A stretch of 64,000 nucleotides of DNA from Fratercula arctica. Taxonomy: Eukaryota > Chordata > Aves > Charadriiformes > Alcidae. The notes under the pieces are model-generated. The model was not told the origin of the DNA. It saw only the letters and a program-made list of their open reading frames with translations, and did no database searches. The stretch covers positions 24,638,135-24,702,134 of the forward strand of contig CANTUZ010000012.1 in NCBI GenBank assembly GCA_947846985.1, written 5' to 3'. Shown one piece after another: positions 35,449 through 47,289 of the stretch; the stretch's first letter is position 1, and each line of letters opens with the position of its first letter. Made by a program: the position numbers and the translations under genes.

Positions 35449-36734
35449 CTGTATGACAGATACAAAAGTTAGCCTGTTTTGCTTGAATAGTGAATTTCAG
35501 CATTTTATTTTATGGAAATCATTGTAATATATTTTTCAGACACCACTCAAGCACTTATGAAGTTACGTAGTTTATTTTAAATTATAGTGAGGTGTACTCA
35601 GGAGAAAACCACCAGACTCCAGAAGAGGTTTTCTTGTGTTAGTGCTGTTTTATAGACTTATGTCAAAGCTTGGTAAGACTGGCTGTAGTCTCCTGTGCCC
35701 CAGTAATAGTGAAGCTGACTAGTTCCTTTTGTATTCTTTAATTATTGCAAAATTATTAAACTTTTCCTTTTAAAGTACTTTTACATGAAATAAGTAGGGA
35801 CACTGTTGCAAAGATAACAGAAATACAGAGTACCTCTGGCTACTGTACATCCCAGCGGTGCCTGCTAGAGGCATAATAAGTGCTTGTTCATTTCTCATTG
35901 ATTATTTTTTAATGAAAATATAATGTGCTAAGTTAATTTTCCCATGCAACTAAATATTTTAAATTGCATTGTTCTGGCAAAGGAGTTTCTTTTACAGTGC
36001 CTTACTTAGATAACCATAAAGAACTTAAAAAAAAAATTTACATGACAAATTTGACAAGTAATAAATTCCTAAGTATTTAAGCCCTTTAGTATAATACAAC
36101 CATGCAGATACATTTATCTTCCAATATGATAAGTTGCATTTATAAATATTTTATTCCCAAAATTAATGAATGATCTAAACCAAATAATACATTAGTTACT
36201 TGACTTTCTGTGTCAAGTGAGCTCTGCAAGTTATAATTTGTATGAAAAAAGTGCATGGTCATTATAGTCACAGAAATTTACGTTGTAATATTGAAGGATG
36301 AAAAATTCTTAAGAAAGCTGCATTAGATTTTGCAAAGCTGATCTGTATTGAGGATACTTTTCCTACTTTATCCTCGAGGAACAGAATACTCTGAATGTAT
36401 ATAAATCAACTAAAATCGATATTTAGGACAGTTAGAAATGAAAGCTGTTCTAGAACTACATCACTTCACAACAGCAAAATACTTAAAAGCAACGATAAAA
36501 GTACAATGCAAAACAGTCCAAGTTGTTTCCATTTGTGCAGATGAGATCTCTCCAAGAGACTTCAAAATCCTAAAGCTTTTTGGTGGTTATTTTTTTACAC
36601 AAAAGTAACAAGAAACCTATCAGAAATAAGCTAAATTATTACACATATTTTTTCTTTAATTATCATTTTTTTCTGCTTATATTTGAAACTTTTTTTGGTG
36701 TACTTGTGTTTGTATGAAGTAATTAGAACAGAAC
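35449..36734 (-). other. NR5A2 intron 3
   Basis: The 1.3-kb AT-rich intron separates the two zinc-finger exons. It begins with the weak donor GTTCTG and ends with CATACAG. Nothing else was recognised in it. Confidence 0.9.
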
Positions 36735-36853
36735 CTTGCAGCTTTCACAGGTGAGAAGTCCATAATGGTACCCAGACACTTTATCTCCACAGACTGGACA
36801 CAGTTCCTCAAGGTCTTCATCATAAGAGTAATTCACCATTTTAAACTGAGACA
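36735..36853 (-). CDS. NR5A2: NR5A2 coding exon 3 (first zinc finger of the DNA-binding domain)
   Basis: The exon encodes residues 68-107. It starts with the [15 protein letters not shown] acidic stretch and ends with the first C4 zinc finger. The four zinc ligands are C86, C89, C103 and C106. The P-box that reads the AGGTCA half-site is E-S-C-K-G, its last glycine coming from exon 4. The acceptor is TCCCCAG|TG. The donor AAG|GTTCTG is weak: it keeps GT but lacks the usual purine at +3, A at +4 and G at +5. The intron position between K and G after the first finger is a classic conserved nuclear-receptor intron site. No stop or frameshift is seen. Confidence 0.97.
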
Positions 36854-39343
36854 CTGGGGAAAGGAGAAATAGCACATTCAATTAGAATTTACATTAATGA
36901 CTCAAATTTTCTGCAACTGTTCTCATCTAGAAAGAAAGCTCACTTACACAAACACACCACTGCAAATTAAGGGGAAAAAAGTTTTCTTTTTAAAAACACA
37001 GCTTGCATTGAGACATGCAACTTTTCATCAACAGCAAATCTGCATGATACTTAGCAAGTGGAACAAAACCCATCAGCTGCTCAGTTTTATGTTCTAAATA
37101 TTTATATTTCCAGAGTGCCCTTAACCTAAATTTTTGGAATCACAAACTAAATGAATTCATTTAAATCCAAAAATGATCAGGGACAAGCTTTAAAAAATCA
37201 GAACGAAAGGATTAAGTGTCAGTTGTGTATTTAAAGTAACTCAGTTCGTTTCCTTTAAAGTTTTCTTTCAACATCAGCCCGCAAATATTTACTTAGCCTA
37301 AACTTTTATCTTACAGACCCAGCACTTTTTGCGCCGCGTAAAATGCAAGTTACTTACTTGCAAGACCAGCTTAAAACAACGTCCTCCGCGCCCCCCGAAC
37401 TCGTTGTCTCAGGGTGGCCGCCGCCCCTCCGACCCGCCTCGCTTCCCCCGCTTGCCCCGGCCGGTGGGGCGAGCGCTGCATGCCCGAGACCCCGGCTTTC
37501 GCAGACAGCGGTCCCCGCAGCGACGGGGGAGACGCTTTAAGTCCCCGTCGGCGCGGCTCCCCGTGGCTAGGCTGAGGGACAGCGGGCCGGGACCCCCGTC
37601 CTCGGGGGATGCGGTCGGGGTCTGGCCAGCCGGCGCCCTCCGGTACCGGCGGGAAACCTGCGCGCCGGGGCCGCGTGAAGTTTCCGCCGCTCGGGGAACA
37701 GGCGGGGAGGAGCCGGCCGTCAGGAGAGGACGAGGTGGGGGTAAAACAAGCTGAATGAAGTCACAGAGCGCGGTCACTCGAGCCGGGCTCCCCCCACAAA
37801 GAGCCCACTCAGCCGCTCTGGTTATCCCCAAAAAGAAACCTCGCCGCTCACGGTGGGGACAGTTTCCTTCCCTGCCGCTAAACCTCCGATCTGCTCGGCA
37901 AGAGCGGCGGCAGCGGAGGGCTCCTGAGCGAGGCGAGAGGCGCCGGGCATCGCAGCGGCACCGCTCAGGGTGTCGCCTCTTTGCCGGTAACCCCGCGGCT
38001 GCCACAGTTCGAGGACACGGGGACGGTCAGAGTCCGCCCGAAGCCCCCGGACCGGGCGCCCGGCTGGGGGCGCGGGAGCTGCGCGCACTCCGGCCAGGGC
38101 AAGGGGGCTGCGCCCAGCGCTCGGTGGAGCTTTCCAGGGACCGCAGGGGGCATTAACCCGCCAACCTACGGCCGGGAAAACGTTTCCAGAGCGACCTCGG
38201 CACGGCCGGGAATCGCTGCCTGCCAGAGGCGTGGGGCGGACACGGGGCGGCCGCAGGCGGAGGAGAAGGAGGGCCCGGCCCTCCCCTCTGCTCCCGCGGC
38301 CACAGCTCCAGGGCCCGGCGCTGGGACGAAGTTCCCCGTCCTCGCAGGAAAAACCAAGTGGGAAAGCAGGGGTTTTCCGAGAGCTGTGCCCTGGCACGGA
38401 GCCTCCTCCGCGGCGAGGAAAGGGGCGGGCGGGCCGCCCCCAGCACCTCCGAGGCCCCCGGCCCACCCCGCCCCCGGTCCCCAGCAGGCTCCCGAGAGGA
38501 GAGGGGAATAATTTCGAAAGAGCAGACAGGACGGGAGAGGCACGCAGGGCTGGGCGGGGCGGGCAGTGCCCGCGTACCGGGCTGCCGACTCCGACGCAGG
38601 GAGACGACCCCCCCGCGGCGGCCCTCGGACGGGGTCTCCGCCGCCTGCCTCCGCGCAGCGCTCGGGCCCCGTGCAGGGTACCGGCAACGGCACCGTCCCG
38701 TCCCACAGAGGCACTTCCAGCGCCATCCCAGCTCGGGCATCCCGCTGCCTTCCCGGGTACCCCGCAAGGGCGCAAATCTGCCGCGGCGTCGGGGCTCTCT
38801 GCTGCGAAGTTTCGCACCACCGCCGCTGCCACCTGCGCTGTGCCTGCGGCCGCCGCACCCGCGGGACAGAGTCCTCGGGGCTCCGTTTCGGGACGGTGTG
38901 TGGCACACAGGGTGCTCGGCAGGACTTCCCCGCGTAACTCCCCCTGCCATAAACTTCGAGTCTGTTTTGCGCGGACCGGGGACGAGACCGAGATCCCCCG
39001 GATCTGCAGCGGGGACGGTGTCCCCGAGCAGTGACCGGTGGGGCGTCTGCACCCCGGGGCAGGCTCCCGCCGGCCAGTTGCTTGACGGTTTCCCGGCCGC
39101 TGTTGCACCTCCTGGCCGGGGTCTTGCCATCGCCTCGGCGCTGGTGGCCCGACCCCCGGTGCCCGCCCGAGCCACGCTGGAAGTTGGCCCGCGAAGGCAA
39201 AGGCTCGACAAGGCGCGGAGCGGGCGGCGGCGGGGGATCTCGCAGTCAGCAGCCGTAAACTTTTTTGGCAGGACGAAGGGGCGGTTTGCCGAGGGGGGCC
39301 CGAGCGTGCGCGGAGGGGGAGCGCCGTGCCTTTCCCCTCTTAC
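36854..39343 (-). other. NR5A2 intron 2
   Basis: The 2.5-kb intron starts inside the CpG island (GC-rich from about 37380 to 39343) and ends AT-rich before exon 3. The GC-rich part could hold promoter elements downstream of the exon 2 start. No further exon was recognised. Confidence 0.85.
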
Positions 39344-39481
39344 CTTGCATGTTTTCCGGCATCTGCCCCTGTTCCCCATTCGACCGGGCGAGTCCCAGGG
39401 CCTCCGTCTCCACTTTGGGCAGCATGACAAGGCGACTGCGGGCCGGGGTGGGGGCTCCGTGTCCGTCCGCGACACCAGCAC
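39344..39481 (-). CDS. NR5A2: NR5A2 coding exon 2 (N-terminal region, internal alternative start)
   Basis: The exon encodes residues 23-67 plus split codons at both ends. It contains the conserved block M-L-P-K-V-E-T-E-A-L-G-L-A-R followed by E-Q-G-Q-M-P-E-N-M-Q, typical of LRH-1. The acceptor is TGTCCAG|GT with a CTAAAT branch-like element about 25 nt upstream, and the donor is CAAG|GTAAGA. An internal ATG at 39425 (G at -3), residue 41 of the long form, is the start of the roughly 500-residue isoform. That isoform would arise from a transcript starting within the surrounding CpG island, where this exon would be extended 5'. A longer in-frame ATG at 39497 lies upstream of the splice acceptor and is probably not used. 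Both exon uses (internal and first) are plausible from the sequence. Confidence 0.96.
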
Positions 39482-40092
39482 CTGGACACGGCAGCACAGA
39501 TTTAGCTGGAGCAAGGGGCGCTCGGCGGCCGCTGCCTGTTCCTCCTCCTCCTCCTCTTCCCTCCCTCTGCTCCGCGCCAGCCCTTGCCCTGCTGCAGCGG
39601 GAGCAACGAGCGGCCCCGGCCGCCGGGAAGCGCCACCGGGTGCCCGCGGCTGGGGGAGCCGCGGAGCGGTACTTGGGCTGCAGGCAGCGGGGGCGGAGAG
39701 GAAAGGAGGAGGAGGAAGACTGGGGGGTGCCGGGGAGGAAGGAGGAACCCCGGGAGCCCGCAGCAGCTCCGCCCGGGGCTCAGCGCGGCGGCAGCCCGGC
39801 GCCCCGATCCATGCGGAGCGGCACAGTGCACAGGAGCGCTCTGCCGCCGCTGATGCTGCTGGACAGGGTTCCCACCCCCGTCCCCCTCCTCCCTTCCTCC
39901 TCCTCCTCCTCCTCCCCCTTTTCCCCCCGCCACAAGTGCGGAGGTGCCGAGTCGGGACCTCTAGCCCCGGGCCCGCGGGGAGGCGCTCCCCGAGCCCAGG
40001 GGCTGCAGGGCGCGGGGGGCTCCGGCGAAGGGGGGCCCCTACACCACCCTTGCAGCCAATAAGGCAGAGGCGGGATGAGCAACACCCGCCGC

Positions 40093-40130
40093 GCACACAC
40101 ACACACACGCACCGCACACACACGCACAGG
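40093..40130 (+). repeat. (CA)n-type simple repeat
   Basis: An interrupted CA/CG dinucleotide run (CACACA... GCACCG CACACA ...) lies inside the CpG island. It is a polymorphic microsatellite candidate. Confidence 0.85.
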
Positions 40131-43100
40131 AGCATACACGTTTGCCCAGCGCGCTCACCCCCTGCCCAGTTGTTAAACAGGGTTGAGGGGTGGGGGGGCC
40201 TGGGATGCAGCCATCCCTCCCGGCCCCAGCGGAGCCCGACGGGCCGCCAGCTCCGCCGAAACGGGCTGCGCCTGCCCTCCCTTCAGCTGTGTGCCTCCTT
40301 GCCGGCGGGCAGCCCCGCTCCAGCTCCCCTGGGGCCGGCGGGGCAATCCCCCCGCCCGGCCAGCGGCGGCTGCGGTGACCCCGGCCCTCGCCTTCCCCCC
40401 GGGCGGGCGGGGGTAGGCAGCGGAAACCCCTGCGTTTGGAGAACCCCAGCCCTTGCGGCCACGTTGTCTCCGCGCAACCCTGAGAAAAGCGGGCGGGAGC
40501 CGCGCTTGAGCTCGCTATACCTATTCTGGCTTTTTGGGTCTCCCTCGCCTAAACTTCTTGCGAAATCTGTCGGTGCCAGTTGCACCGTTTGCACAAAAAA
40601 CAATGCCCTGGCAGAGCCACCGCTTGAGCAAGAGCCTCCGTTCCCCGGCTCACGGTGCAGCAAGCGGCACTCGTTTCCAAGTTGTCCCAAAGAACTCGTT
40701 TCTCGCAAGCGGGTGTCTCAGCGGCGAGAGCCGGGTGGCCCCGCGGCGCGGCGGGACGGGGGGTCCGAGGGCGGCGGGGTGCCGAGCCGCCCGGTGAGCC
40801 GGGTCGGGGGTCTGCCCGCCCCCGCTGCCCTTCCCGCCTCTCCCACGCCGGGAGCGCCCGGGGCGCTCCGCGCAGTTCCCATTGCGGCGGGTAGATAGGT
40901 TTGGCGGTGTGGGATGAGCGATATTTGCACCTTTGAAAGCATCCGAGCCCCTCGCCCGAGCGCTCGGTTGCCCGTACTCCTCTGACACTTTAATCTCCGT
41001 TGTGTATATTAAGACATGAAAATATTTGGCAGTGAAAATTGCTTCCGATTGAAAGTGAGGCGCGGAACCGTCTCCGGCGCAGGGTATAGCATTTCCCATC
41101 GGTTGGGAGAGAGTTTGTGAAAACTGACCCTTGTTGTAACTTATTAAATGTTTGTGACGATCGCAAGGTGACCAGCGGTGGGACAAGCCCTCCACGTGCA
41201 GAGAGCGGACTCGGCTGTGCTCTTGCCTAGACAGTTTAAACTTTTCGCATCCAGTAACTGGAAAAGGAGACCTTTGCTTAATTCAGCGCAGATTACGAGC
41301 CAACCCAACACCAGCACCACTGGAGTAGAAAACGTCTCTTGCTTTCCTTCTCTGTGCAGGGATTAACATTTTGGGGATGGACCCAACGCGCAGAGAGGCT
41401 CGGACCTCTCGGGCACTTTCCATTCTCACCCCATTCCCCTTCGGACGGGAGGGCGAGCAGGCGAGCTTTTGATCTGTATCAACACGTTATTTCTCAAGTT
41501 ATAATTTCAGAGTTTAACAGTTCGCCTGCGAATAAATTTTAGGACGGTAACAATGGCGAGCGCTGGGAGCGGGGTGGCTCCCAGTAGATGGCTTGGCGAT
41601 GGCTAAGGCGAGGTGGCTGAAAACCATCCCGAGGGAAAGCCCTCGTCTTCAGGCAGAAGTAGCTCGGGGTCAGACCGCGTCTCGGCCCTTGGGAAGTTGT
41701 TACCAGATACACTGATTACCAACAACACCTCTGGCAGGCGTCTCCCTGTAGCATCGCCCTGCGCTGAGCCCGGACCGGCTCTGCACTGGCGGAGTCCGCA
41801 GCGCAGCGGCGGCTCCGCTCCGCTCCCCCGGGCGCCCGCCGGGATGGGGTCGGGGCTGCGGGCCGGGGGTCTCCGCGGCGCGGCGGGATCGCGGCCCTCC
41901 GGCCTTGCGAACCTGCAGCCGGGCCACTTCAGCCTGCTGCGGGCCCGACGGGTGGCCAGAGGACCCCGGGGGCGGTTCGCAGAGGAGCTTCGCCTCCTCG
42001 CAGCCCCTCCCCGCAGGAGAAGCGTTGTCAGAGCACAGCTCGGCTGCGCTTACGGCAGGCTGCGGGAAGTTTAGCACACATCGGCAGGACACCGCCGGAC
42101 CCGCGTTCTGCAGCTCGCTGGGCTCCGTCGGGGAAAGAGACGGTCCCTTCCCTCCCGCTCGCCGCCGGGTGGGTCACGCCGCTTAGCGACGCCCCGCCGG
42201 GGCGCTCCGTGCCTCCGCTCTCGTTATTGCTGCTCCGGGAAAGACACCCGCGTTTTGGGCGAAAGCCGGGGAAGGAAACCTCGCGTCCGGACAGGGGAGG
42301 CGAAACCGGCCCGAGCGCTGCAGGGGTCAGGTGGGCTGCGGCCCTCGCGGGCATCCCGGCCACTTGTCCCCGCCGGCGGCTGGCCCGGGCCGGGCCGGCT
42401 CTCCCCGGCCAATACTCTCCCTTGGGCACGGCCCTAGCACCAGTCCCCGGGCTCTTCGCTCCTACTCGTGGGCTTAATGTCATTCCGCCGGGGAAGCGTT
42501 TGGAGCGAGTTCAAATTGTACATCGCAAAGCCACTCCGCGAGCTTTCGCTATGGATGAAAATACTTTGGAGTGGTTATTACACATCCACATTTCTCCGAA
42601 GTAACAGTTTAGGGCAGTATATATTATAAATGATACCTGGTCCCTTGTGGCTACATTTAATTTAACATGGAGTTCTAGCTCTCACGATTGCCTTGAGCAA
42701 CCTTAATTACCCTTTCTTCTAATCTCTTCTCCATTCCTTACTAAGTTCTCCAAACTTTTTTTTAATGTGATTTCTCTCCTGAGTTTGCCTGCCTTGTTCT
42801 GACTTTGCCTGAAGGTCTTGATTGACGCGTGTAATTATAATTATAAAAGATGATGGCTCGGGGAGCCTCCAGCAGCCTTGATTAGTACAAGCGGCAAGAC
42901 CTGGAATATTTTATACTTCCCTATTTAAATGTCTGTACATTTACACTAAAAAAACCACGGTCTAATTTTAAATAATCTGAAGCTTCTTCCACCTCTTTGT
43001 TTTCAAGGTAGAGGGTTCCGTGTGATGATATTTCAAGGCAAGCTTCCCTTTCTTACAGCTTCAAAGAGGCCACAGAACCTGGACAAATTTCAAAGCCTTT

Positions 43101-43469
43101 TTCCCTAAGCAGGGACATTTCCAACTTTGAGGGTCTGCTCGATTATCAACAAATAGCACGCTCCCTTCTACCTTTGTGTCGGAAAGTATGCCGGAAAATG
43201 TTTGATTTATCTTCCCAGCAAACTAGCGAAAGAGAACTTTTTGGGGGAATGCTCAAGACAAACTTCGCAGAAGCAAATGAAATAAATAAATAAATAAATG
43301 GAGGACTGAAACTTTTCTGCTGGGAAGTCTAAATTCAAAGCCGATCAAAAAGACTTAGAGGGAAGCATGTCAGAAGGAGAGAAATCCGCATCGTGTCCCT
43401 CTTCCTCTCCCGCTGAGCGTTCCCGTTTGTCGCCAGCGCAGAGTTGCTCTGAGCAATCACTCACTGAAA

Positions 43470-43650
43470 CAGATGGCTTCAGCCAGGCGCGGGGCGAGAG
43501 TCACCGCCACGCACCCCGGCGCGGCGACACAGCCCCGGGCACAGGCTGGCACGGCCCCGGGCACGGAGCGGCGCGGCCTCGGGCACAGACGGGCGCGGCC
43601 CCGGGAAATGACCCGGAGAAGGCACCGTGTGGCAGAGCGGCAGGCACAGG
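43470..43650. other. Short CpG-rich patch in intron 1
   Basis: A roughly 180-bp stretch with dense CG dinucleotides and imperfect repeats of GGCGCGG and CCCCGGGCAC-like units lies between the main island and the CTCCT array. It contains no gene. It could be a small satellite of the main island. Confidence 0.5.
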
Positions 43651-43779
43651 ACCCCTCTGCGTCTGGGAAAGTTTATAACGCGAGTTTGCTGCTTCACCTC
43701 ACACACCTCTCACGCCCAACTTTACGAGACTGTTTACACCAGGAAAAGTGTATCCAATACAGACTCTGCTCAACTCTTG

Positions 43780-43800
43780 CCCCCCCGCCCCCCCTTCCCT
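43780..43800 (-). repeat. G-quadruplex-prone tract beside the CTCCT array
   Basis: On the minus strand (NR5A2 sense) the array is followed directly by GGGAA, then seven Gs, a C and seven Gs. Seven-G runs can be split to give four G-triplets with short loops, which satisfies a standard quadruplex pattern. Confidence 0.65.
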
Positions 43801-43955
43801 CTCCTCTCCTCTCCTCTCCTCTCCTCTCCTCTCCTCTCCTCTCCTCTCCTCTCCTCTCCTCTCCTCTCCTCTCCTCTCCTCTCCTCTCCTCTCCTCTCCT
43901 CTCCTCTCCTCTCCTCTCCTCTCCTCTCCTCTCCTCTCCTCTCCTCTCCTCTCCT
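43801..43955 (+). repeat. (CTCCT)31 pentanucleotide microsatellite
   Basis: By line count there are 31 uninterrupted copies of CTCCT (155 bp), pure pyrimidine on the plus strand and pure purine (AGGAG) on the minus strand. It lies in intron 1 of NR5A2, so the pre-mRNA would carry (AGGAG)n. A five-base unit without stops leaves all frames open on both strands, giving spurious Leu-Ser-Ser-Pro-Leu and Arg-Arg-Gly-Glu-Glu proteins. Mirror-type homopurine/homopyrimidine tracts can form triplex DNA, and GAGGA-type RNA is known to bind SR splicing factors. Confidence 0.98.
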
Positions 43956-44689
43956 CTTCTTCTTGTCTCTTTCTTCTCCCTTTCACCTCAAATCTTCCCC
44001 TCTCCGCTCCTTGTCATCCCCTACAGTACCATCCACATCACCCCTACAGTACGAAAGGGAGAGTACCTCAAAACCTTCCAAATCCCGTAGTCAATGCATT
44101 CCTCTCACCACTTTGTCGAGGAAATATTGCTTTTAATTCCTAGGGATTCATTTGAGCGGAGGCTGTTAGTGCCTCCAACTCAGGCTTTAGAAAGTAAACT
44201 GTCCCTTCTGGAGAACTGGGAAAAAAAAAAACAAACCCTCTAAAAAACCCCAGACACAAAAATATACTTTTCCCCCCTGTATCTATTTTTGATCCACTGT
44301 CAGCGAAACAGAGTGGGTGCTTCAGGCTGAAATACTTTCTGTAGTAAAACGCACACCACAGAGGATCACTTTCCAAAGCCTATTGCCTTTTTTTTTTTTT
44401 TTTTTTCCTGCTGCGAATCATTCACTGTTGCCTTACGGAGATGTCGAGCCTCTCTGGTCCGACATAGAGAACCATTTCCAAACAGTCAATTATTGACCGA
44501 GAAGCTATTTTTAAAACCCGGCCAAGCTTACTGCTGCCCGCTGGAATGCACTGCTGCCTTATAAACACCTGGCAGCAGCGCGATGCAAGACTACAGGAGA
44601 CTCCGGAGTGAGGAGTGCGCCGGGCCAAGTGGGTGGTAAAGCACCTCTGTGATTGCCTTTCTTTTATTGCTAAGTGAGTCATCAGCGAG

Positions 44690-45470
44690 GTGTCGTAACA
44701 CTTCACCTCGTCCTGCCGCTGTCTGCTCCGCCCGGCCCGGCTCGGGGCGCAGGGCATCGCCGAGCCCCCCGGCGCATCGCCCCGGCTCGGGGCTGTCCCC
44801 CGCGGAGCCGCCCGCCAGAAAGGGTACGGACGGTTAGTGGTTTCTTGTTGCAAGGCAGCTTTCTGACGGACATTTTGCTGAACAAACTGGAAGGCGGGGA
44901 AGCGCTGAAGCCCCGTGGGGGTGCGAAACCTGAGGCACCCCCGGGCGCTCTTCGGGAGCCGGCGAGCCCTGCCCAGAGCTGGCGGGAGGGGTTCCCTGGA
45001 TCAGTACCAGCAGCGAGTCGCAGCCTTTTCCACGCGGCAGCGTGGAAACCTTTATTCATTAGGACACTTAAAGATCCAGTTTTGCAAGTAGGAATTCTGC
45101 TAGATATCTCCCTTCCCCCCCCAAATTACATGACTTCCACAGGGAAAACGCCTTCTAGTCACGCAGTGCGTGGACCTGTTGCCGCTAACGGTGCGACGGG
45201 AAAACGTGGTCGCTCTGATCGCTCCTGCCCGGTGCGGGGGTGGCGGCTTCCCTTCCCTAACGGGAGCCGAGAAGGTGAATCCTAACGGAGGGGCTCCTCT
45301 CCTCGCCGCTCCCGCCCGCCCAGAAGCGGAGCCGCTGCCCGGCGCGGCGCTCGGTGGTGCGGGGCTGGGGGCAGCCGCCGCGGGGCCAGGCCGAAGGGAC
45401 GCCGAGGACGGTCCCGGCGCTCCCCCCTCCGCCGCCGCGAACCCACCGCCCATGCCCGACACTGATAATA
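44690..45470. promoter_or_regulatory. Second CpG island in NR5A2 intron 1
   Basis: This GC- and CpG-dense stretch of about 0.8 kb is separated from the main island by AT-rich DNA and the CTCCT array. An AP-1-type TGAGTCA lies at its left edge (44675-44681) and a perfect NR5A element about 240 bp to its right. It could be an additional promoter or an enhancer. Reading frames inside it are stop-poor by composition only. Confidence 0.6.
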
Positions 45471-45705
45471 AGTTACTTTTCTGATGAGGCTCTTTTGTTT
45501 CTGCCTGTGCTGCCCTTTTGGAGCCGAGCGTGGCACATCTAGTTAAAAAAGCTAGAGCTTGGTCTGGAAACAGATCTGCAAATATATTTGTATATAAAGC
45601 AAGGCTCCTGTCAGGGCTGCGCGCTGTTCTCTGTATCATAAGAGATAATTGATTTCTATCCTGCACAGACAGGCTTAAAAATGAAATTTCTTTTGCTGAG
45701 GCAAC

Positions 45706-45714
45706 TGACCTTGA
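45706..45714 (-). promoter_or_regulatory. Perfect NR5A response element in NR5A2 intron 1
   Basis: Minus-strand TCAAGGTCA is the optimal NR5A binding sequence. It sits in intron 1 between the two candidate promoters, just outside a GC-rich island. This is motif evidence only. Another consensus match (CCAAGGTCA on the minus strand) lies at 13726-13734 in intron 5. Confidence 0.35.
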
Positions 45715-47289
45715 TCTGTTGATGGAAAAAAAAGAGATGTTTTAGGTCTGCCTCCCTTCCCCCCACCTCCTCCCCCCCAGTTATGTTTTGAAGCTTGGAA
45801 GACTTTATTTAAAAATAATTTAATATATGATCTTTATAATGAAAAAAGTTTAAGCTCATATATATAACTCATATAAAATTTCTCCACACATAAGCACTGA
45901 ATCATAAAACAAACCATGCGAAGATAAACTAGGCATAGTTTATACTGAGAACTCTTGATAAGGATTGTGTACATGTGCATGTCCATTGTATTAAGAATGT
46001 ATTACTATAGATTAATGTATAAGGTTGCATATCTATGTAATACATAAAATATACTCATGCAATATGTGAGTAAACTCACATTAATAATCTGGGATGAGAA
46101 GTTGTAACAGGTTTCCTCACAATGCAGCCAAACACAACTCCTGCTGCAGATAATTCTTCCCTTTCACCCTATATAAAGACAAATTTGAGAGCTGACCTTT
46201 AAATTACCCACACGGACCAGTGGCTGGACGCGGTTTGTCAGCACTGGAGGTTTCCCTCTGGAGACCAGAGACATCATCATCATTACTTTGTCTCATGTAT
46301 TTGTGTATTTAAAATCAGACTAACTGGAAAAAAATCGTGTGTAAATGTAAATACTGCCCCTTTTGTAGGCAGCTCCTTTGCAGTATAACAACGGAGAAAG
46401 TATTTAATGTGAGGAAAATTGATAAAAGTAATGAATAATAGCAAAAGTTCACTGTTATAAAAAACATCACCTATGGCTCGTATCTTGCAGTCCTCACAGA
46501 GCCCCAAACTGTTCACTCCTGTGGAAGCTTTGCCTGCATCATTGCTGGTCAAAATCCTAATCCAAACTTTTAAAGATAATATTTGCTGTCTTCATTAACC
46601 ATATGAAATTTAATTATATATACAGTCTAATAAAAATAATAATACAGAAAACCAAACCTTGCCAAACTCAAGAGCACTAATTATAATATGATAAACTGCC
46701 TGAGGACGTACATTAAAATTAAGATGGCAGTAAGTATTAAGCAAGCTGAAATATTTCACGCTAAGGAGCCACAAATAGATTATTTTTCCTTATATAACCA
46801 TTTTTTTAAAGTTAATGAAACAGTTATTTCTCTTAAATAATAATAGCTAATGCTTATAAAAATTGCATGGTGTCCGTAATGACAATAAGACAAGAGGCTG
46901 ATTAGAGGAAAAATAAAACTAGTCAGGTAGCTTTGTATTGGCCTGGAATCTGGTAGACGAAAAAGGTCATGTCACTTCTATAAAAATTTTTGTAAGTTCA
47001 TATGATGTTTTTCATCTGGAAGACAGGATGTACTATTAAGATTTTGTGAATTCCAGCTGCCTTTTTGACTAAATGACTGTAAACCTAAAAGCAGGTGTCA
47101 ACAATGGGTAGTGCCCACTCACAGTCCTGCTGCAGGCTGGTTGTGTTTGCTCTCCAAGGGTCAGATCCACTGCCATTTAAATCGGTGGAGTCTGATTTGC
47201 ATTCATGGGAGCTGGATGAGGCCCTCCTTGCTGGGAGAAAGCTAGGTCATTCTTGCTGTGACACGTCACCAATTTATATCAAAAACTAA

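Larger units (their letters stand above)
37380..42580. promoter_or_regulatory. Large CpG island spanning NR5A2 exon 2
   Basis: The sequence changes abruptly from AT-rich to very GC- and CpG-rich near 37380 and returns to AT-rich near 42580, with somewhat less dense parts at 40900-41650. It covers exon 2 and roughly 3 kb upstream of it on the minus strand. It has no clear TATA box near exon 2. A CCAAT sequence is at 40056-40060 on the plus strand. Such an island at a developmental transcription factor gene fits a TATA-less, Polycomb-regulated promoter for the isoform starting at 39425. The long open frames on both strands here reflect scarcity of A/T stops and are not counted as genes. Confidence 0.85.

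Noticed and set aside
38153..40898. Very long open frames on both strands of the CpG island (up to 846 codons plus and 660 codons minus).
   Set aside because: They overlap each other in several frames, are Pro/Arg/Gly/Ala-rich, contain no recognisable domain, and are explained by few A/T stops in GC-rich DNA. One overlaps the real exon 2 in antisense.
43473..44143. Frames encoding Leu-Ser-Ser-Pro-Leu or Arg-Arg-Gly-Glu-Glu repeats.
   Set aside because: They are translations of the CTCCT array, which has no stop in any frame.
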